DNA of 64,000 nucleotides. Origin: Rheinheimera sediminis. GTDB lineage: Bacteria; Pseudomonadota; Gammaproteobacteria; Enterobacterales; Alteromonadaceae. Positions 25,313-34,749 of this stretch are shown here, piece after piece. The notes beneath the pieces are model-generated. The model did not search any database and was not told the origin of the DNA. It worked only from the letters and a program-made list of their open reading frames with translations. How positions within the stretch are numbered: the stretch's first letter is position 1; each line of letters begins with the position of its first letter. The stretch covers positions 124,001 through 188,000 of the forward strand of contig NZ_RZUF01000001.1 of NCBI RefSeq assembly GCF_004005375.1, written 5' to 3'. The position numbers were made by a program, and so were the translations under genes.

Positions 25313-27001
25313 ATGTCGTACAAAACTCTCGAAAACCTTCGAGTTCTTATTGTTGATGACCAACGTCCCTTCCAGTTACTGCTCAAAGGCATACTGTACT
25401 CCATGGGTGCAACCAATATCGCCTTTGTTATGACAGGTGAGCAGGCCTTATGGAAATGCATGCATGGCTCTTACGATGTGTTATTTGTTGATTACAACCT
25501 GGGTTCAGGTAAAAATGGTCGTCAGTTGCTGGAAGATTTGCGCGAGAAGAAACTGTTACACCCATCGTCTGTTTATATGATAGTCACTGGGGAAAATCAG
25601 TTGCCCATGGTGGTCGGTGCTGTCGAAGCTGAACCAGACGATTACATCATTAAGCCTTTTTCACAAAGTGTACTACGTACCCGTTTGGTTAAAATTCAGA
25701 ATAAGAAAAAACAACTTGCCCCTATCTACAAGGCTTTGTTTGATGAGCAGCCTGAGCTCGTGATCGAGGCCTGTAAACAAGAACGTGAACGGGCTAGTCG
25801 TTATCACTCCTTGTGTGGCCGTATTCAGGCAGAAACTCATTTAAAACTAAAACAATTTCAGCAAGCTGAAGCCTTGCTTTCGGAAACACTGTCTTTCAGC
25901 CGCACAAACTGGGCTTTATTGCTTCAGGCACGTCTGTGTTACGAGCAAGAACGTCTTGAAGAAAGCCTGGAGCTTTGTAATGAGGCTATTGATACCAATA
26001 GATATTTTGCAGAAGCTTATGATCAGAAAGCGCGCACTCTGGTGGCTCAGGGCTTAATGGAAGAGGCGATGGAGGTGGTCACTCAGGCCATTGTCATTTC
26101 ACCTTTTTCTGTCAGCCGGCAAAACTTGCTGATGGACATTGCAAGAGCTATGGATGATTTAGCCAGTTTAGTTCAAGCCAGTAAGCAGATTTACGAGATC
26201 ACCAGACGATCTGCACGTCAGGAAGTGGTGCATCTGTTGAACTACATAAGGACTGTGATAGATGCTGCTTCACGTTCTGAAGAGCTGAACCAGCGTAACA
26301 AGTACCAGCAAGAAGCATTGATGGCGATTCACAGAGCAAAACGTGAAGATACTGTGATCCGTGATTTTGACTTCGACTTGTTTGAAACCTTGTGTCAGGC
26401 CCGTTTAGAGTCCTTAAGCGGCCAGCAATATCTGGCAAAAAAAACCTTTGCTACTGTTTCTAGCCGCATTGACGCCCAACTTGAGACAGAGATCGATCCG
26501 GATAACCCGGATGAAATACCTGCTCTACCGCACTGTGCTGCTGATGCCGTTTTGTTGTTAAACCAAATTGGTGAATTCGAACAAGCATCCAGCCTGACGC
26601 AAAAGCTCCAAAGCCTGACAGGTGCCATCGACCCTATATTGGAAAAGCTTTTTAGTGAACAACAAAGCCGCTCATTGAGCCGCCAGGCTAGCTTTAATGA
26701 ATTAAACAAACAAGGTATTCAGTTCTACAAAGAAAGCAATTATGAACAAGCTTTGATCCGTTTTGAGCAAGCCTTGGAAGTCGCTCCTATGAACACAGGC
26801 AGTGCCTTGAACTATATCCAAACCGCCATCCAAATGATGGCGGAACCTAAACGTAAAAAACCACTGGAGTTGGCGGAAAAGTGCCGCAAGACATTCAGAA
26901 TTGTGGACAATATGCCATTGCCTGAACATCATCGCATTCGTCATCAAGAGTTGTTGCAGCAGTTTAATAAACTTAGAGAAGAAAAACGTTATAGCCGCTA
27001 A
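25313..27001 (+). CDS. Response regulator with TPR output domain
   Basis: 562 residues. The N-terminal receiver domain (about 8-130) has the acidic pair DD in LIVDDQRPF, the phospho-acceptor D60 in DVLFVDYNLG, the Thr in MIVTGEN and Lys in IIKPFS. The rest is helical and TPR-like (LQARLCYEQERLEESLELCN, AYDQKARTLVAQGLMEEAME, GIQFYKESNYEQALIRFEQA). There is no DNA-binding or enzymatic output, so it probably acts by protein contact. Orphan: no histidine kinase nearby. Confidence 0.92.
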   Translation: MSYKTLENLRVLIVDDQRPFQLLLKGILYSMGATNIAFVMTGEQALWKCMHGSYDVLFVDYNLGSGKNGRQLLEDLREKKLLHPSSVYMIVTGENQLPMVVGAVEAEPDDYIIKPFSQSVLRTRLVKIQNKKKQLAPIYKALFDEQPELVIEACKQERERASRYHSLCGRIQAETHLKLKQFQQAEALLSETLSFSRTNWALLLQARLCYEQERLEESLELCNEAIDTNRYFAEAYDQKARTLVAQGLMEEAMEVVTQAIVISPFSVSRQNLLMDIARAMDDLASLVQASKQIYEITRRSARQEVVHLLNYIRTVIDAASRSEELNQRNKYQQEALMAIHRAKREDTVIRDFDFDLFETLCQARLESLSGQQYLAKKTFATVSSRIDAQLETEIDPDNPDEIPALPHCAADAVLLLNQIGEFEQASSLTQKLQSLTGAIDPILEKLFSEQQSRSLSRQASFNELNKQGIQFYKESNYEQALIRFEQALEVAPMNTGSALNYIQTAIQMMAEPKRKKPLELAEKCRKTFRIVDNMPLPEHHRIRHQELLQQFNKLREEKRYSR

Positions 27002-27033
27002 CAGTGCTTTCAGCGGCTCGACACAAAAAGGCG

Positions 27034-27768
27034 TTAATAATCCAGCTGTTGGCTTAAATCATTTAATAAAGCACTGGCGCCTAAGCGCATAGCATCAGGT
27101 GTGGCCAGGTTACCTGTTAATTCCTCAAATAAGCCTACCAACCTGAGTGCAAACTCGACTGAACGCACCCCACCTGAGGCTTTAAAACCTACTGGGCGAT
27201 CTGAAGCGGCGATCACCGCCAACATAATGCGTGCTGCTTCTTCAGTCACACCAACCTTGACCTTGCCAGTGGATGTCTTAACAAAATCGGCGCCCGACTC
27301 CACCACCAGCTCTGTCGCTTTACTGATTTGCTGACAGGTCACTAACTCACCCGACTCAATAATAACTTTCAAACTAAGCCCTGCAGAAGCTTGTCGAACT
27401 GCAGCTAAAAACTGCCGCACTTGCTCTGTCTGACCAGATAACAGGGCCTGATAGGGCAAAACACAGTCAATTTCATCAGCACCTGAAGCTCTGGCATGTT
27501 GGATTTGCTCCAACACCTCTGCCAGCGGCAGAGTGCCAGTGGGGAAATTCACTACTGTAGCCAGCTTTACGGCATATTGACCTTGCTGTAAAAAGCTTTT
27601 GACTTGCGCCAGATACGCCGGATACACACAGACAGCAGCGGGCAAAACTGCAGCTCCAGCTAAGTCCTTGTCCAGCCACAGCTGCATTGCATCAGCATCG
27701 TCCTGATCCGTTAAACGGGTTAAATCCACCAGCTTCATCAGCTGCTGTATACGCAGAGGGTTCGTCAT
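27034..27768 (-). CDS. deoC: Deoxyribose-phosphate aldolase DeoC
   Basis: A 244-residue class I aldolase splitting 2-deoxyribose-5-phosphate into glyceraldehyde-3-phosphate and acetaldehyde. The Schiff-base lysine lies in DFVKTSTGKV and the second active-site lysine in GFKASGGVR; GADEIDCVLPY carries the conserved acid. The start at 27768 (MTNPLRIQQ) has AGGA seven bases upstream and fits the family; the longer frame adds 46 unlikely residues. No other deo genes are adjacent. Confidence 0.97.
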   Translation of the reverse strand: MTNPLRIQQLMKLVDLTRLTDQDDADAMQLWLDKDLAGAAVLPAAVCVYPAYLAQVKSFLQQGQYAVKLATVVNFPTGTLPLAEVLEQIQHARASGADEIDCVLPYQALLSGQTEQVRQFLAAVRQASAGLSLKVIIESGELVTCQQISKATELVVESGADFVKTSTGKVKVGVTEEAARIMLAVIAASDRPVGFKASGGVRSVEFALRLVGLFEELTGNLATPDAMRLGASALLNDLSQQLDY

Positions 27769-28023
27769 ATTGTAGTCCTGAGAAAGAGAATACCGGCTCT
27801 TGCGGCCAATTTGCTGTTGATTGATTTCACTGTGTAAGTGAGGTTGCCGCGAATTAAAACAGAAAACACTACCTGCTGAAAAGCTCCTGTTGCGCTTTAA
27901 ATCCAACTAAGTACGAAGAAAAGTACGCAGATCAAAAAAATAAAAAGAAAAATGGAATCTTTTGCAACAGCCTGAGTCTGACTAAGTGAATCATCCTTAC
28001 TATTCTCCCAAGATGTAAACTTT

Positions 28024-28049
28024 GCCGACCTTAGGTCGGCTTTCTTTTT
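28024..28049 (+). terminator. Orphan plus-strand intrinsic terminator (possible end of a small RNA)
   Basis: GCCGACC-TTA-GGTCGGC followed by TTTCTTTTT is a strong terminator on the plus strand. No plus-strand gene ends before it: deoC and the YgjP gene flank it, both on the minus strand. A small RNA starting within 27907-28000 would explain it. The short frame MESFATA at about 27951 is too small to call. Confidence 0.7.
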
Positions 28050-28059
28050 ATCTTTTCAG

Positions 28060-28809
28060 TCATGACAACCGCATCCAGTGTTGATTTTGTTTCAACCAGA
28101 GCCGTGCTTTGGCAGCGTCCTGATTAAACTGACTGACTAAAGCCCAAAAGCTTTTACTGTGATTCATATGAGCAAGATGAGCAAGCTCATGGACCACAAC
28201 ATACTGAGCGACCCAGGCTGGAGCCATTAGCAGGCGCCAATTAAAACTCAGCACACCAGATGAATCGCAGCTGCCCCACTTGGACTTGAAATTACAGACC
28301 CTCACTGCGCGGCTGGTAAGCAACATCCGCTGTTGCTGGTAGCGCACCTGCTGCTCAAACCATAGCTGCCCATGCTGCAGGTAAAAGTCGCTGACCAGCT
28401 TTTCTATCCATTTATCCTGACTTTGTTTTTTGTTTCGATTTGATAACTGCAACCATAAACAATCGCCGTCCAGACTAAACTGGTTGACTGTGTCCTGTAC
28501 TATTTTCAGTTGCAATTTATCCTCGAATAAAGGAATTTGCCGCTGTGCTAACCAACCTGGAGTTGAGAGCTGTTGCTGTTGATTAAGGTGTTTGTCAATC
28601 CAATCTTGTTTTTGCTGGATCAATTGCTGGATCAATTGCACATCGCAACCTGCGGGCGCAGATACCCACAGCTGACCCGACTGAATTTTCAGCTGAATAC
28701 TGCGTCTTCGATTGGAAAACTTTAAGTGGTAAACAGGTAATTCAGAACTCACAACATCAGACTCATCAAAGCAAAGCCATAGCTTAAAGTTTGTCAACAG
28801 ACTGAGCAA
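28060..28809 (-). CDS. YgjP-like metal-dependent hydrolase (DUF45/M48-like)
   Basis: About 249 residues. The zinc-metallopeptidase motif is [14 protein letters not shown] (HExxH, with a third ligand in NHSKSFW), preceded by [16 protein letters not shown], typical of the YgjP/DUF45 family. The N-terminal part has [16 protein letters not shown]. These are putative zinc proteins, often near restriction or housekeeping genes; the substrate is unknown. The start is uncertain: the ATG at 28809 or the GTG at about 28752 would both work. Confidence 0.88.
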   Translation of the reverse strand: MLSLLTNFKLWLCFDESDVVSSELPVYHLKFSNRRRSIQLKIQSGQLWVSAPAGCDVQLIQQLIQQKQDWIDKHLNQQQQLSTPGWLAQRQIPLFEDKLQLKIVQDTVNQFSLDGDCLWLQLSNRNKKQSQDKWIEKLVSDFYLQHGQLWFEQQVRYQQQRMLLTSRAVRVCNFKSKWGSCDSSGVLSFNWRLLMAPAWVAQYVVVHELAHLAHMNHSKSFWALVSQFNQDAAKARLWLKQNQHWMRLS

Positions 28810-28890
28810 GTCTGCGGTTCACCTCAGGGCAGACAAAATGCTAGTATAAGGGCCAAAGGCTATTACTCTTATCTGGATCAAAGCATAGTT

Positions 28891-29703
28891 ATGAAAATTA
28901 TTTCTTTTAATATAAATGGCTTACGTGCCAGACCTCATCAAATCGAAGCCTTACTGGCCAAACATTCTCCTGATTTTGTCGGCTTGCAGGAAATTAAAGT
29001 GCATGATGATGAATTTCCGCTCGAAGAAATGCAGAAATTTGGCTATCACTTGTATTATTTTGGCCAGAAAGGTCATTACGGCGTAGCTATTCTGAGTAAA
29101 AAACCTGCTTTGACAATGCTTTATGGTTTTCCAACAGATGCTGCCGATGCTCAGCGTCGAATGCTCATAGGCACCTTTTCGCTCGACAATGGTAAAACTC
29201 TGACCTTATTAAATGGCTATTTCCCGCAAGGTGAAAACCGCAGTCATGAAACTAAGTTCCCGGCTAAGCAAAAGTTTTATGCCGATTTACAGCACTATTT
29301 AGTCAGCCATCACAGTCCTGATGATTATGTTGCTGTCATTGGTGACATTAATATTTCTCCGGAAGACCTGGATATAGGTATTGGCGCTGCGAACGCCAAG
29401 CGTTGGTTAAAAGAAGGGAAATGTTCATTTTTACCGGAAGAACGTCAAATGTTAGCCACTTTAAAGGGCTGGGGATTAATTGATACTTTCCGTGCTTTGC
29501 ATCCGGATGCAACCGAAAAATACAGTTGGTTTGATTACCGCTCTAAAGGTTTTGATGACAACAGAGGTCTGCGTATTGATGTGGTAATGGCAACTCCACC
29601 TCTAGCTGCCTTATGCACAGAAAGTGACATAGATTATGAAATTCGCGCTTCTGAGCGCCCCTCTGATCATGCGCCTGTCTGGTCTAGTTTCGATCTGAGT
29701 TAA
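28891..29703 (+). CDS. xthA: Exodeoxyribonuclease III
   Basis: A 270-residue ExoIII/AP endonuclease for base-excision repair. It begins [20 protein letters not shown], then [13 protein letters not shown] (catalytic Glu of LQE), [15 protein letters not shown] (DxN), and ends [13 protein letters not shown] with the catalytic DH pair. Full length. The next gene starts directly after its stop, suggesting an operon. The minus-strand YgjP gene is divergent. Confidence 0.98.
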   Translation: MKIISFNINGLRARPHQIEALLAKHSPDFVGLQEIKVHDDEFPLEEMQKFGYHLYYFGQKGHYGVAILSKKPALTMLYGFPTDAADAQRRMLIGTFSLDNGKTLTLLNGYFPQGENRSHETKFPAKQKFYADLQHYLVSHHSPDDYVAVIGDINISPEDLDIGIGAANAKRWLKEGKCSFLPEERQMLATLKGWGLIDTFRALHPDATEKYSWFDYRSKGFDDNRGLRIDVVMATPPLAALCTESDIDYEIRASERPSDHAPVWSSFDLS

Positions 29704-30327
29704 ATGCTACTGACTGCATTTTTTCTGCTGTTGTTGGCAGCTTTATTATTCAGCCGCGACTTCTGGCGCGAATTGCCTTACAAAGCTGTGCCCTGGCCTG
29801 TTGCCGGGGCCAGTGTCTGCGCTCTTGCTCTGTTATGGCAAACTGATGCCGCTGTGCTGGATGCGTTATCGATCCACTTTCTGGCACTGACTACTCTGGT
29901 GCTGTTGTTTGGCTTACGCTTAAGTTGCCTTTTTTTTGTGCTGGTCATCACCCTGCAATGGCTTATGAATACCCAAGACATTCAGACCTTGGTCTGGACT
30001 TTGGCCTGTGGTTGGTTGGTAATGGCGCTGAATTACGCTGTATACCTGCTGTGCTATCACTATTTGCCACGACACCTGTTTATCTATTTATTTGTAGGCG
30101 CCTTTTTAAACAGCGCTCTGGGCATGGTGGTCTTTATGATGCTGCAAGCCTGGTATCAAGCCGATCAATACAGCGCGCACCAGCTCTACGACAGTTACTT
30201 AATTTTCATTCCACTTGCAGCTCTGCCTGAGGCCTTGCTTAATGGCATGGCAATGACCCTACTGGTCATTTACAAACCAGAATGGGTCTATACTTTTTAT
30301 CAGCGGATTTATTTAGCCGGAAAATAA
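29704..30327 (+). CDS. CbiM-like integral membrane protein (energy-coupling factor permease family)
   Basis: A 207-residue protein with about six hydrophobic helices and the C-terminal pattern LPEALLNGMAMTLLVIYKPE of CbiM/NikM-like permeases. Family members are substrate-binding parts of cobalt or nickel ECF transporters, but the N-terminal metal-binding segment (MHIxxG) is missing and no CbiQ/CbiO partner lies nearby, so a transport role is unproven. The ATG abuts the xthA stop. Confidence 0.7.
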   Translation: MLLTAFFLLLLAALLFSRDFWRELPYKAVPWPVAGASVCALALLWQTDAAVLDALSIHFLALTTLVLLFGLRLSCLFFVLVITLQWLMNTQDIQTLVWTLACGWLVMALNYAVYLLCYHYLPRHLFIYLFVGAFLNSALGMVVFMMLQAWYQADQYSAHQLYDSYLIFIPLAALPEALLNGMAMTLLVIYKPEWVYTFYQRIYLAGK

Positions 30328-30483
30328 CAGCGCCGAGTCACGTCAAAATGCAGCGGAAACAGCAGTAGTCAGCAAGGTTGTTGCTGTGAAGGCCCATACT
30401 GGGCCCTGGTTGCTTGGTCATATTATACAACCGGGCTCAAGCGCGCAGACAATCAGGCAGAGGCTTCAGGTCCAGCTGATCTG

Positions 30484-30927
30484 TTATAGCCAATCGCGAA
30501 GAAAGGTTTTATCCAGTTGGCCAAAAGCCTGTTTGAGCAGCAACGCCAGATCCGAATAACGTAATTTGTGTTGAGGATTTTGAGTCTGTAGGCCTTGCGC
30601 CTGCATCTTTTGTTTAATTTCACCATACCAGCTATTCAAGCTCGGGGGCAATTCCGTCTGCGCTCTTTTTCCCAGCCAGTACCAGCCCTGCAACGGCAGA
30701 GATAGAATAAACAGCATCATCGTCAGGATTAACGGCAACTGATTTGTGCCAAGCTGATTGAACTGCACCAGGGCTCCAATCACAGCGATCACAGGCAGAG
30801 TTTTTTGTGCAAACACCGTCATCCGAATAATTTTGTTTTCCGGGAAAACAGCATTTAGTTGAGGAACTACAGGCCAGTCACGACTGTACTGCATCCCGGC
30901 TTTGAGTGTCGAAAACATAACTGACAT
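30484..30927 (-). CDS. yfbV: YfbV (UPF0208) inner-membrane protein
   Basis: About 147 residues, matching YfbV: GMQYSRDWPVVPQLNAVFPE near the start, two hydrophobic helices (LPVIAVIGALVQFNQL and LPLILTMMLFILSLPLQGWY), WLGKRAQTELPPSLNSWYGE, and ending KQAFGQLDKTFLRDWL. In E. coli, YfbV is linked to Ter macrodomain behaviour; here this is known only by homology. The start at 30927 follows GAGGAG with an 8-base gap. ackA-pta, its usual neighbours, are not in the window. Confidence 0.95.
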   Translation of the reverse strand: MSVMFSTLKAGMQYSRDWPVVPQLNAVFPENKIIRMTVFAQKTLPVIAVIGALVQFNQLGTNQLPLILTMMLFILSLPLQGWYWLGKRAQTELPPSLNSWYGEIKQKMQAQGLQTQNPQHKLRYSDLALLLKQAFGQLDKTFLRDWL

Positions 30928-31516
30928 CACAGGCACTCCTCTTGATGATGGCTGTATTGACAACAAGGGCATTAATCCGGAGTCTAACCCTAGTTTTTAC
31001 TATGGTCCAGCCTTGGCGAAAACTAAAGCAGACATTTGCGTTAACTCTAAGTCACCTGTGAGCAGGGTAATGAGCCTCGGATACACTGCATGTAACTTTA
31101 CAAACCATGTTTGTCAATCATCAACAGCAACTCATTGTTCTCAGCAGCTTGAGACTTGACTGCATTCACAGCATTTTGCAGAGCGTCAGTCGCTTTGTAG
31201 TAAAGCAGAGTGGACTCTGCCAAAGAGCTCAGGGCGAAAATGCACTAAGACTCCACCGTCAACGGCATGCCGTATGCTTCACATCAGTCTGACTACCGTT
31301 CATTTACGGGACAAGAGAGCGCAACGATCAACATTCTTAACACAAAAACAGCGCAAATGTTTTAGGGTGAAAGATTCAGATTGGAGATAAAAAACTATCG
31401 GTTTACTGCCTTTGCTCAGTTATTTACCAAGGACCTCACTAAACAAATTTTGTGCCATTAGTTTTTTTTCATTACATTCATACAGTTAACCTAGTTAAAC
31501 ATAACAACACACAAAG

Positions 31517-31539
31517 TTATCCACAGAATCTGTGGACAA
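31517..31539. promoter_or_regulatory. Pair of inverted DnaA-box-like sites in a gene-free region
   Basis: TTATCCACA (exact consensus DnaA box) and TGTGGACAA (a one-base variant in opposite orientation) separated by GAATC. The 811-bp gap 30973-31783 has no credible gene and is AT-rich around this spot. The same bases also form a hairpin, so the DnaA reading is not certain. Confidence 0.45.
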
Positions 31540-31783
31540 CCGTAACAAAGAATGCATAAGGCTTTCATGGTTTTGTCATTAAAAATAACTTTCACTTATT
31601 CGCTTTTCGTGACACTTTCATGTTCAAACAACAGAATTTCTATCTTTTATTAAGTGAAGCTGCTCTGCGTAAGTTCGTCAGCGCAAAGAACTGCAGAATC
31701 AGTACTAAGTCTTGCAGGAAGTCTTCGCCAAATTATGTTTTTTTCGTTACTATCAGCCTATCTTTTTTTTTATGTTTTAGCCC

Positions 31784-32299
31784 ATGTTCAGCCCTTTTAG
31801 TTTGTTGCACTGGCATACGAGTCTTGACCCACAGTTAAAGTTAAGGATCAGAAGTCCGGTCGACGCCTTCAGTCACAACCGTATGGCAAGCCCTGAGCCT
31901 TTGATGGCATCTGGCTTGTCAGGTGATGGGCTATGGCTTGAATTAAGAGGTACTACCTTATACAGCCCCTTTACCGCCTTATTCAGCCGTAGCAATCATA
32001 CAGGCCAACATCTGCAATTTATCCATTCCAGCGGACTGAAGTTAGTGTTAGATTTCCCACTTTATTGTCGGGATAAACATGGGGTTGGTTTTCATTGGTT
32101 GGTCAGCGAGCAAGCTCAGGTACAAGCAGGGCAAGCACTTTTGCATTACGACAAGGCACTGCTTAGCAAACCAGGCCTGAGCTTCGGATTATTTTTACGT
32201 ATTGCTCCTCACTCCAAAATTCAAAGTATTCATTGCCGCGCAGGTTATCATCAGGCGCTACAAGATGACTTGCTGGCTATCCAATTGGTTAGCGCTTAG
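31784..32299 (+). CDS. PTS EIIA(Glc)-like domain protein lacking the phospho-histidine
   Basis: 171 residues following the glucose EIIA (Crr) fold: RIRSPVDAFS, SGDGLWLELRGTTLYSPFTA (Crr GDGVAI...SPVDG), then HSSGLKLVLDFPLYCRDKHG where Crr has ELFVHFGIDTVELKG, and QAQVQAGQALLHYD. The phosphorylated His of the VHFG motif is Asp90 here, so it cannot carry phosphate in the usual way. Possibly a regulatory paralogue. No other PTS genes nearby. The start lacks a clear ribosome site. It precedes yffB by 13 bp. Confidence 0.7.
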   Translation: MFSPFSLLHWHTSLDPQLKLRIRSPVDAFSHNRMASPEPLMASGLSGDGLWLELRGTTLYSPFTALFSRSNHTGQHLQFIHSSGLKLVLDFPLYCRDKHGVGFHWLVSEQAQVQAGQALLHYDKALLSKPGLSFGLFLRIAPHSKIQSIHCRAGYHQALQDDLLAIQLVSA

Positions 32300-32312
32300 G
32301 AATTATGACTGT

Positions 32313-32666
32313 ATGGCCCGCATTTATGGCATTAAAAATTGTGACACTATTAAAAAAGCCCGCAAATGGCTGGAACAGCAGCAGCTGCCACACCACTATA
32401 TTGACTACCGTCAGGATGGAATTAGTGCGGCTCTTTTAGCAGAATTTATGCAGCAGTTGCAGTGGCAACAACTGCTGAACACCAAAGGCACCACCTACAG
32501 AGCTTTGCCAGATCAAGACAAACAAGACATGACGGCAGACAAAGCGGTAGCACTGATGCTGGCGCAACCTGCGCTGATTAAACGACCAGTGCTTGAACAC
32601 AATGGCCAGTATCATCTTGGTTTTTCAGAACAAAATTATCAGACAATTTTTGGGATCTCCGCATGA
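32313..32666 (+). CDS. yffB: ArsC/Spx-family protein YffB
   Basis: A 117-residue thioredoxin-fold ArsC-like protein. [20 protein letters not shown] carries the single Cys of the family, then [18 protein letters not shown] and [20 protein letters not shown]. The start at 32313 matches the family; the longer frame adds 37 residues overlapping the EIIA-like gene. Its stop overlaps the dapE start by 4 bp, an arrangement shared with E. coli yffB-dapE. YffB may act as a glutathione-dependent reductase. Confidence 0.95.
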   Translation: MARIYGIKNCDTIKKARKWLEQQQLPHHYIDYRQDGISAALLAEFMQQLQWQQLLNTKGTTYRALPDQDKQDMTADKAVALMLAQPALIKRPVLEHNGQYHLGFSEQNYQTIFGISA

Positions 32667-33796
32667 GTACAGCAGTATTAGATCTGACCAAAGACTTAAT
32701 CAGCCGCCAGTCGGTCACGCCGGAAGACGCCGGTTGCCAACAATTGATGGCAAAGCGTCTTGAAGCTTTAGGTTTCACTATCGAATCCATGTTCTTTGAA
32801 GACACCCTCAACTTATGGGCTCGCAGGGGTCAGGGCAAACCTTTGTTTTGTTTTGCCGGCCATACCGACGTAGTGCCAACAGGACCACTGGATCAGTGGA
32901 CCAGCCCGCCATTTGCGCCTGAAATTCGGGATGGCATGCTGTACGGCCGTGGTGCTGCAGATATGAAAGGTAGTCTGGCTGCTATGGTGGTGGCAACAGA
33001 GCGTTTTTTAGCGAGCAATCCAGAGCTTACCGGTGATATCGCATTTTTAATTACCAGCGATGAAGAAGGCCCCTTTATCAATGGCACCAAAAGAGTCATT
33101 GAAGTACTGGAGAGCCGGCAGGAAAAAATAACATGGTGTTTAGTGGGTGAGCCATCCAGCAGCCAACAATTGGGTGATGTGATTAAAAATGGTCGTCGGG
33201 GCTCTTTAACTGGTTATCTGACCGTCAAAGGTATTCAGGGCCATGTGGCTTATCCACACCTGGTGGACAACCCTATTCATAAAGCGGCTCCTGCGCTGGC
33301 GGAATTGGCACAAACGGTCTGGGATCAAGGCAATGCTTATTTCCCTGCCACCAGTTTTCAGATCTCCAATATTCATGCAGGTACTGGTGCCACTAACGTA
33401 GTACCTGGCGATGTGCAACTGACCTTCAACTTCCGCTACAGCACTGAAGTGACAGCAGAACAGTTGCAACAGCGGGTTCTGGAGATTTTAGAAAAACATG
33501 GCCTGAACTATAGCATCGACTGGATCCTCAACGGCCTGCCCTTCCTGACTGATAGCGGTGAATTGGTGGCTGCTGCGGTACACGCAGTACAACAAGTTAA
33601 AGGCTTTGCGCCATCGCTGGAAACTACGGGCGGTACTTCAGATGGTCGTTTTATCGCGCCTACTGGTGCGCAGGTGCTGGAATTAGGGCCTTGCAACGCC
33701 ACCATACATAAAATTAACGAATCTGTAGCAGTCGCTGATTTAGAGCCTTTAGCCGATATGTACCAGCATATATTGCAACAACTGGTCGCCAAATGA
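32663..33796 (+). CDS. dapE: Succinyl-diaminopimelate desuccinylase
   Basis: A 377-residue M20 peptidase family enzyme of the lysine/diaminopimelate pathway; with two zinc ions it hydrolyses N-succinyl-LL-DAP. Metal-binding motifs are [24 protein letters not shown] and [14 protein letters not shown], with GATNVVPG, typical of DapE, in the dimerisation domain and [11 protein letters not shown] near the end. ATGA overlaps with yffB before and the M15 peptidase gene after. dapA is elsewhere in this window (59045-59926). Confidence 0.98.
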   Translation: MSTAVLDLTKDLISRQSVTPEDAGCQQLMAKRLEALGFTIESMFFEDTLNLWARRGQGKPLFCFAGHTDVVPTGPLDQWTSPPFAPEIRDGMLYGRGAADMKGSLAAMVVATERFLASNPELTGDIAFLITSDEEGPFINGTKRVIEVLESRQEKITWCLVGEPSSSQQLGDVIKNGRRGSLTGYLTVKGIQGHVAYPHLVDNPIHKAAPALAELAQTVWDQGNAYFPATSFQISNIHAGTGATNVVPGDVQLTFNFRYSTEVTAEQLQQRVLEILEKHGLNYSIDWILNGLPFLTDSGELVAAAVHAVQQVKGFAPSLETTGGTSDGRFIAPTGAQVLELGPCNATIHKINESVAVADLEPLADMYQHILQQLVAK

Positions 33797-34467
33797 GTCT
33801 GGCCAGGCTTCTGACAGGTTTTGATGAAACTGCTCTGGTTGAACTGGAGCAGCGACATCGTTTATTGCCGGACGTCAAAGCCGCTTATCAGCAGATGCAG
33901 CAGGCTGCAGCTTTAGATGGCATCGAGTTGGCCCTCGTATCGTCTTATCGCTCTTTTGCTCAACAAGCGCGCATATGGACAGCTAAATATAGCGGTCAGC
34001 GCGCTGTTTATAACAAAGCCCAACAGCAAATCGATATCCATAACTTAACAGGCTTTGCCAAACTAGAAGCTATTTTGTTGTACTCAGCTTTGCCCGGCGC
34101 CAGTCGTCATCATTGGGGCACAGATTTTGACTTGTATGATAAAGCAGCGGTAGCTGCCGATTATCAGGTTCAGTTATTGGATGCAGAATACCAACCCGCT
34201 GGGCCTTTTTACGGTTTGGATCAATGGCTAAACCAGCATGCTGCACGCTTTGGTTTTTTCCGGCCTTATCAACGCGATCAAGGCGGCGTAGCCAAAGAAG
34301 CCTGGCATATTAGTTATCGCCCTTTGGCAGAGGACTATTTGAACCACTTTAACGAAACTATGCTGGCTGAGGTTATAGCACTGAGCGAACTGCCTGATAC
34401 AGCCTTGTTGCTTGAGTATATACCCCTTATTTATCGACGTTATGTTTGTAACATTTGTAAGGAATGA
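33793..34467 (+). CDS. M15-family D-alanyl-D-alanine carboxypeptidase-like protein
   Basis: A 224-residue M15B/VanY-like peptidase: [33 protein letters not shown] (SxHxxGxDxD zinc motif) and AWHISYRPL (third ligand and base). No signal peptide, which is unusual for a peptidoglycan-cleaving enzyme, so a cytoplasmic muropeptide role is possible. It overlaps dapE by 4 bp; a DapE-M15 pair is common in Shewanella and relatives. Confidence 0.92.
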   Translation: MSLARLLTGFDETALVELEQRHRLLPDVKAAYQQMQQAAALDGIELALVSSYRSFAQQARIWTAKYSGQRAVYNKAQQQIDIHNLTGFAKLEAILLYSALPGASRHHWGTDFDLYDKAAVAADYQVQLLDAEYQPAGPFYGLDQWLNQHAARFGFFRPYQRDQGGVAKEAWHISYRPLAEDYLNHFNETMLAEVIALSELPDTALLLEYIPLIYRRYVCNICKE

Positions 34468-34470
34468 AGA

Positions 34471-34731
34471 ATGACCCTGACATTGTGGTGGACCCTTTTT
34501 ATTATTATTGGCTTGGTCATTGCCAACTTATGGTTACTGCGCCGTAACAAAAAACTACAACAGCAAAAACCAAAAAGAGAAATACGCCCAAAAAATACTG
34601 CGCAGGGTGCTGTAACCGGAACTTTAGCCGCAGGCAGCGGCACAGATGGCAGCCGGATTAAACAAGTAGATACCGGCAACCACCACAGCTCATCAGAGGG
34701 TGGCTCTGATGGCGGTGGTGGCTCTGACTAG
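34471..34731 (+). CDS. Small single-pass membrane protein (DUF2897-like)
   Basis: 86 residues: one membrane helix (LWWTLFIIIGLVIANLWLL), a basic stretch RRNKKLQQQKPKRE and a Gly/Ser-rich acidic tail ending GGSDGGGGSD. It probably corresponds to the DUF2897 (YpfN-like) protein often found after dapE, although the Gly-rich tail is atypical. Three bp after the M15 gene, so part of the yffB-dapE operon. Confidence 0.7.
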   Translation: MTLTLWWTLFIIIGLVIANLWLLRRNKKLQQQKPKREIRPKNTAQGAVTGTLAAGSGTDGSRIKQVDTGNHHSSSEGGSDGGGGSD

Positions 34732-34749
34732 CATTTTTCGGCAGGCGTT

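Noticed and set aside
27034-27906. Longer DeoC with 46 extra N-terminal residues
   Set aside because: The extra part lacks family similarity, and the internal ATG has a good ribosome site and the family-typical start.
31500-31560. Possible replication origin
   Set aside because: Only two DnaA-like boxes; no further boxes, 13-mers or typical origin neighbours.
31620-31838. 72-codon plus-strand frame before the EIIA-like gene
   Set aside because: Low-complexity hydrophobic end, overlaps the next gene's start in another frame, no family resemblance.
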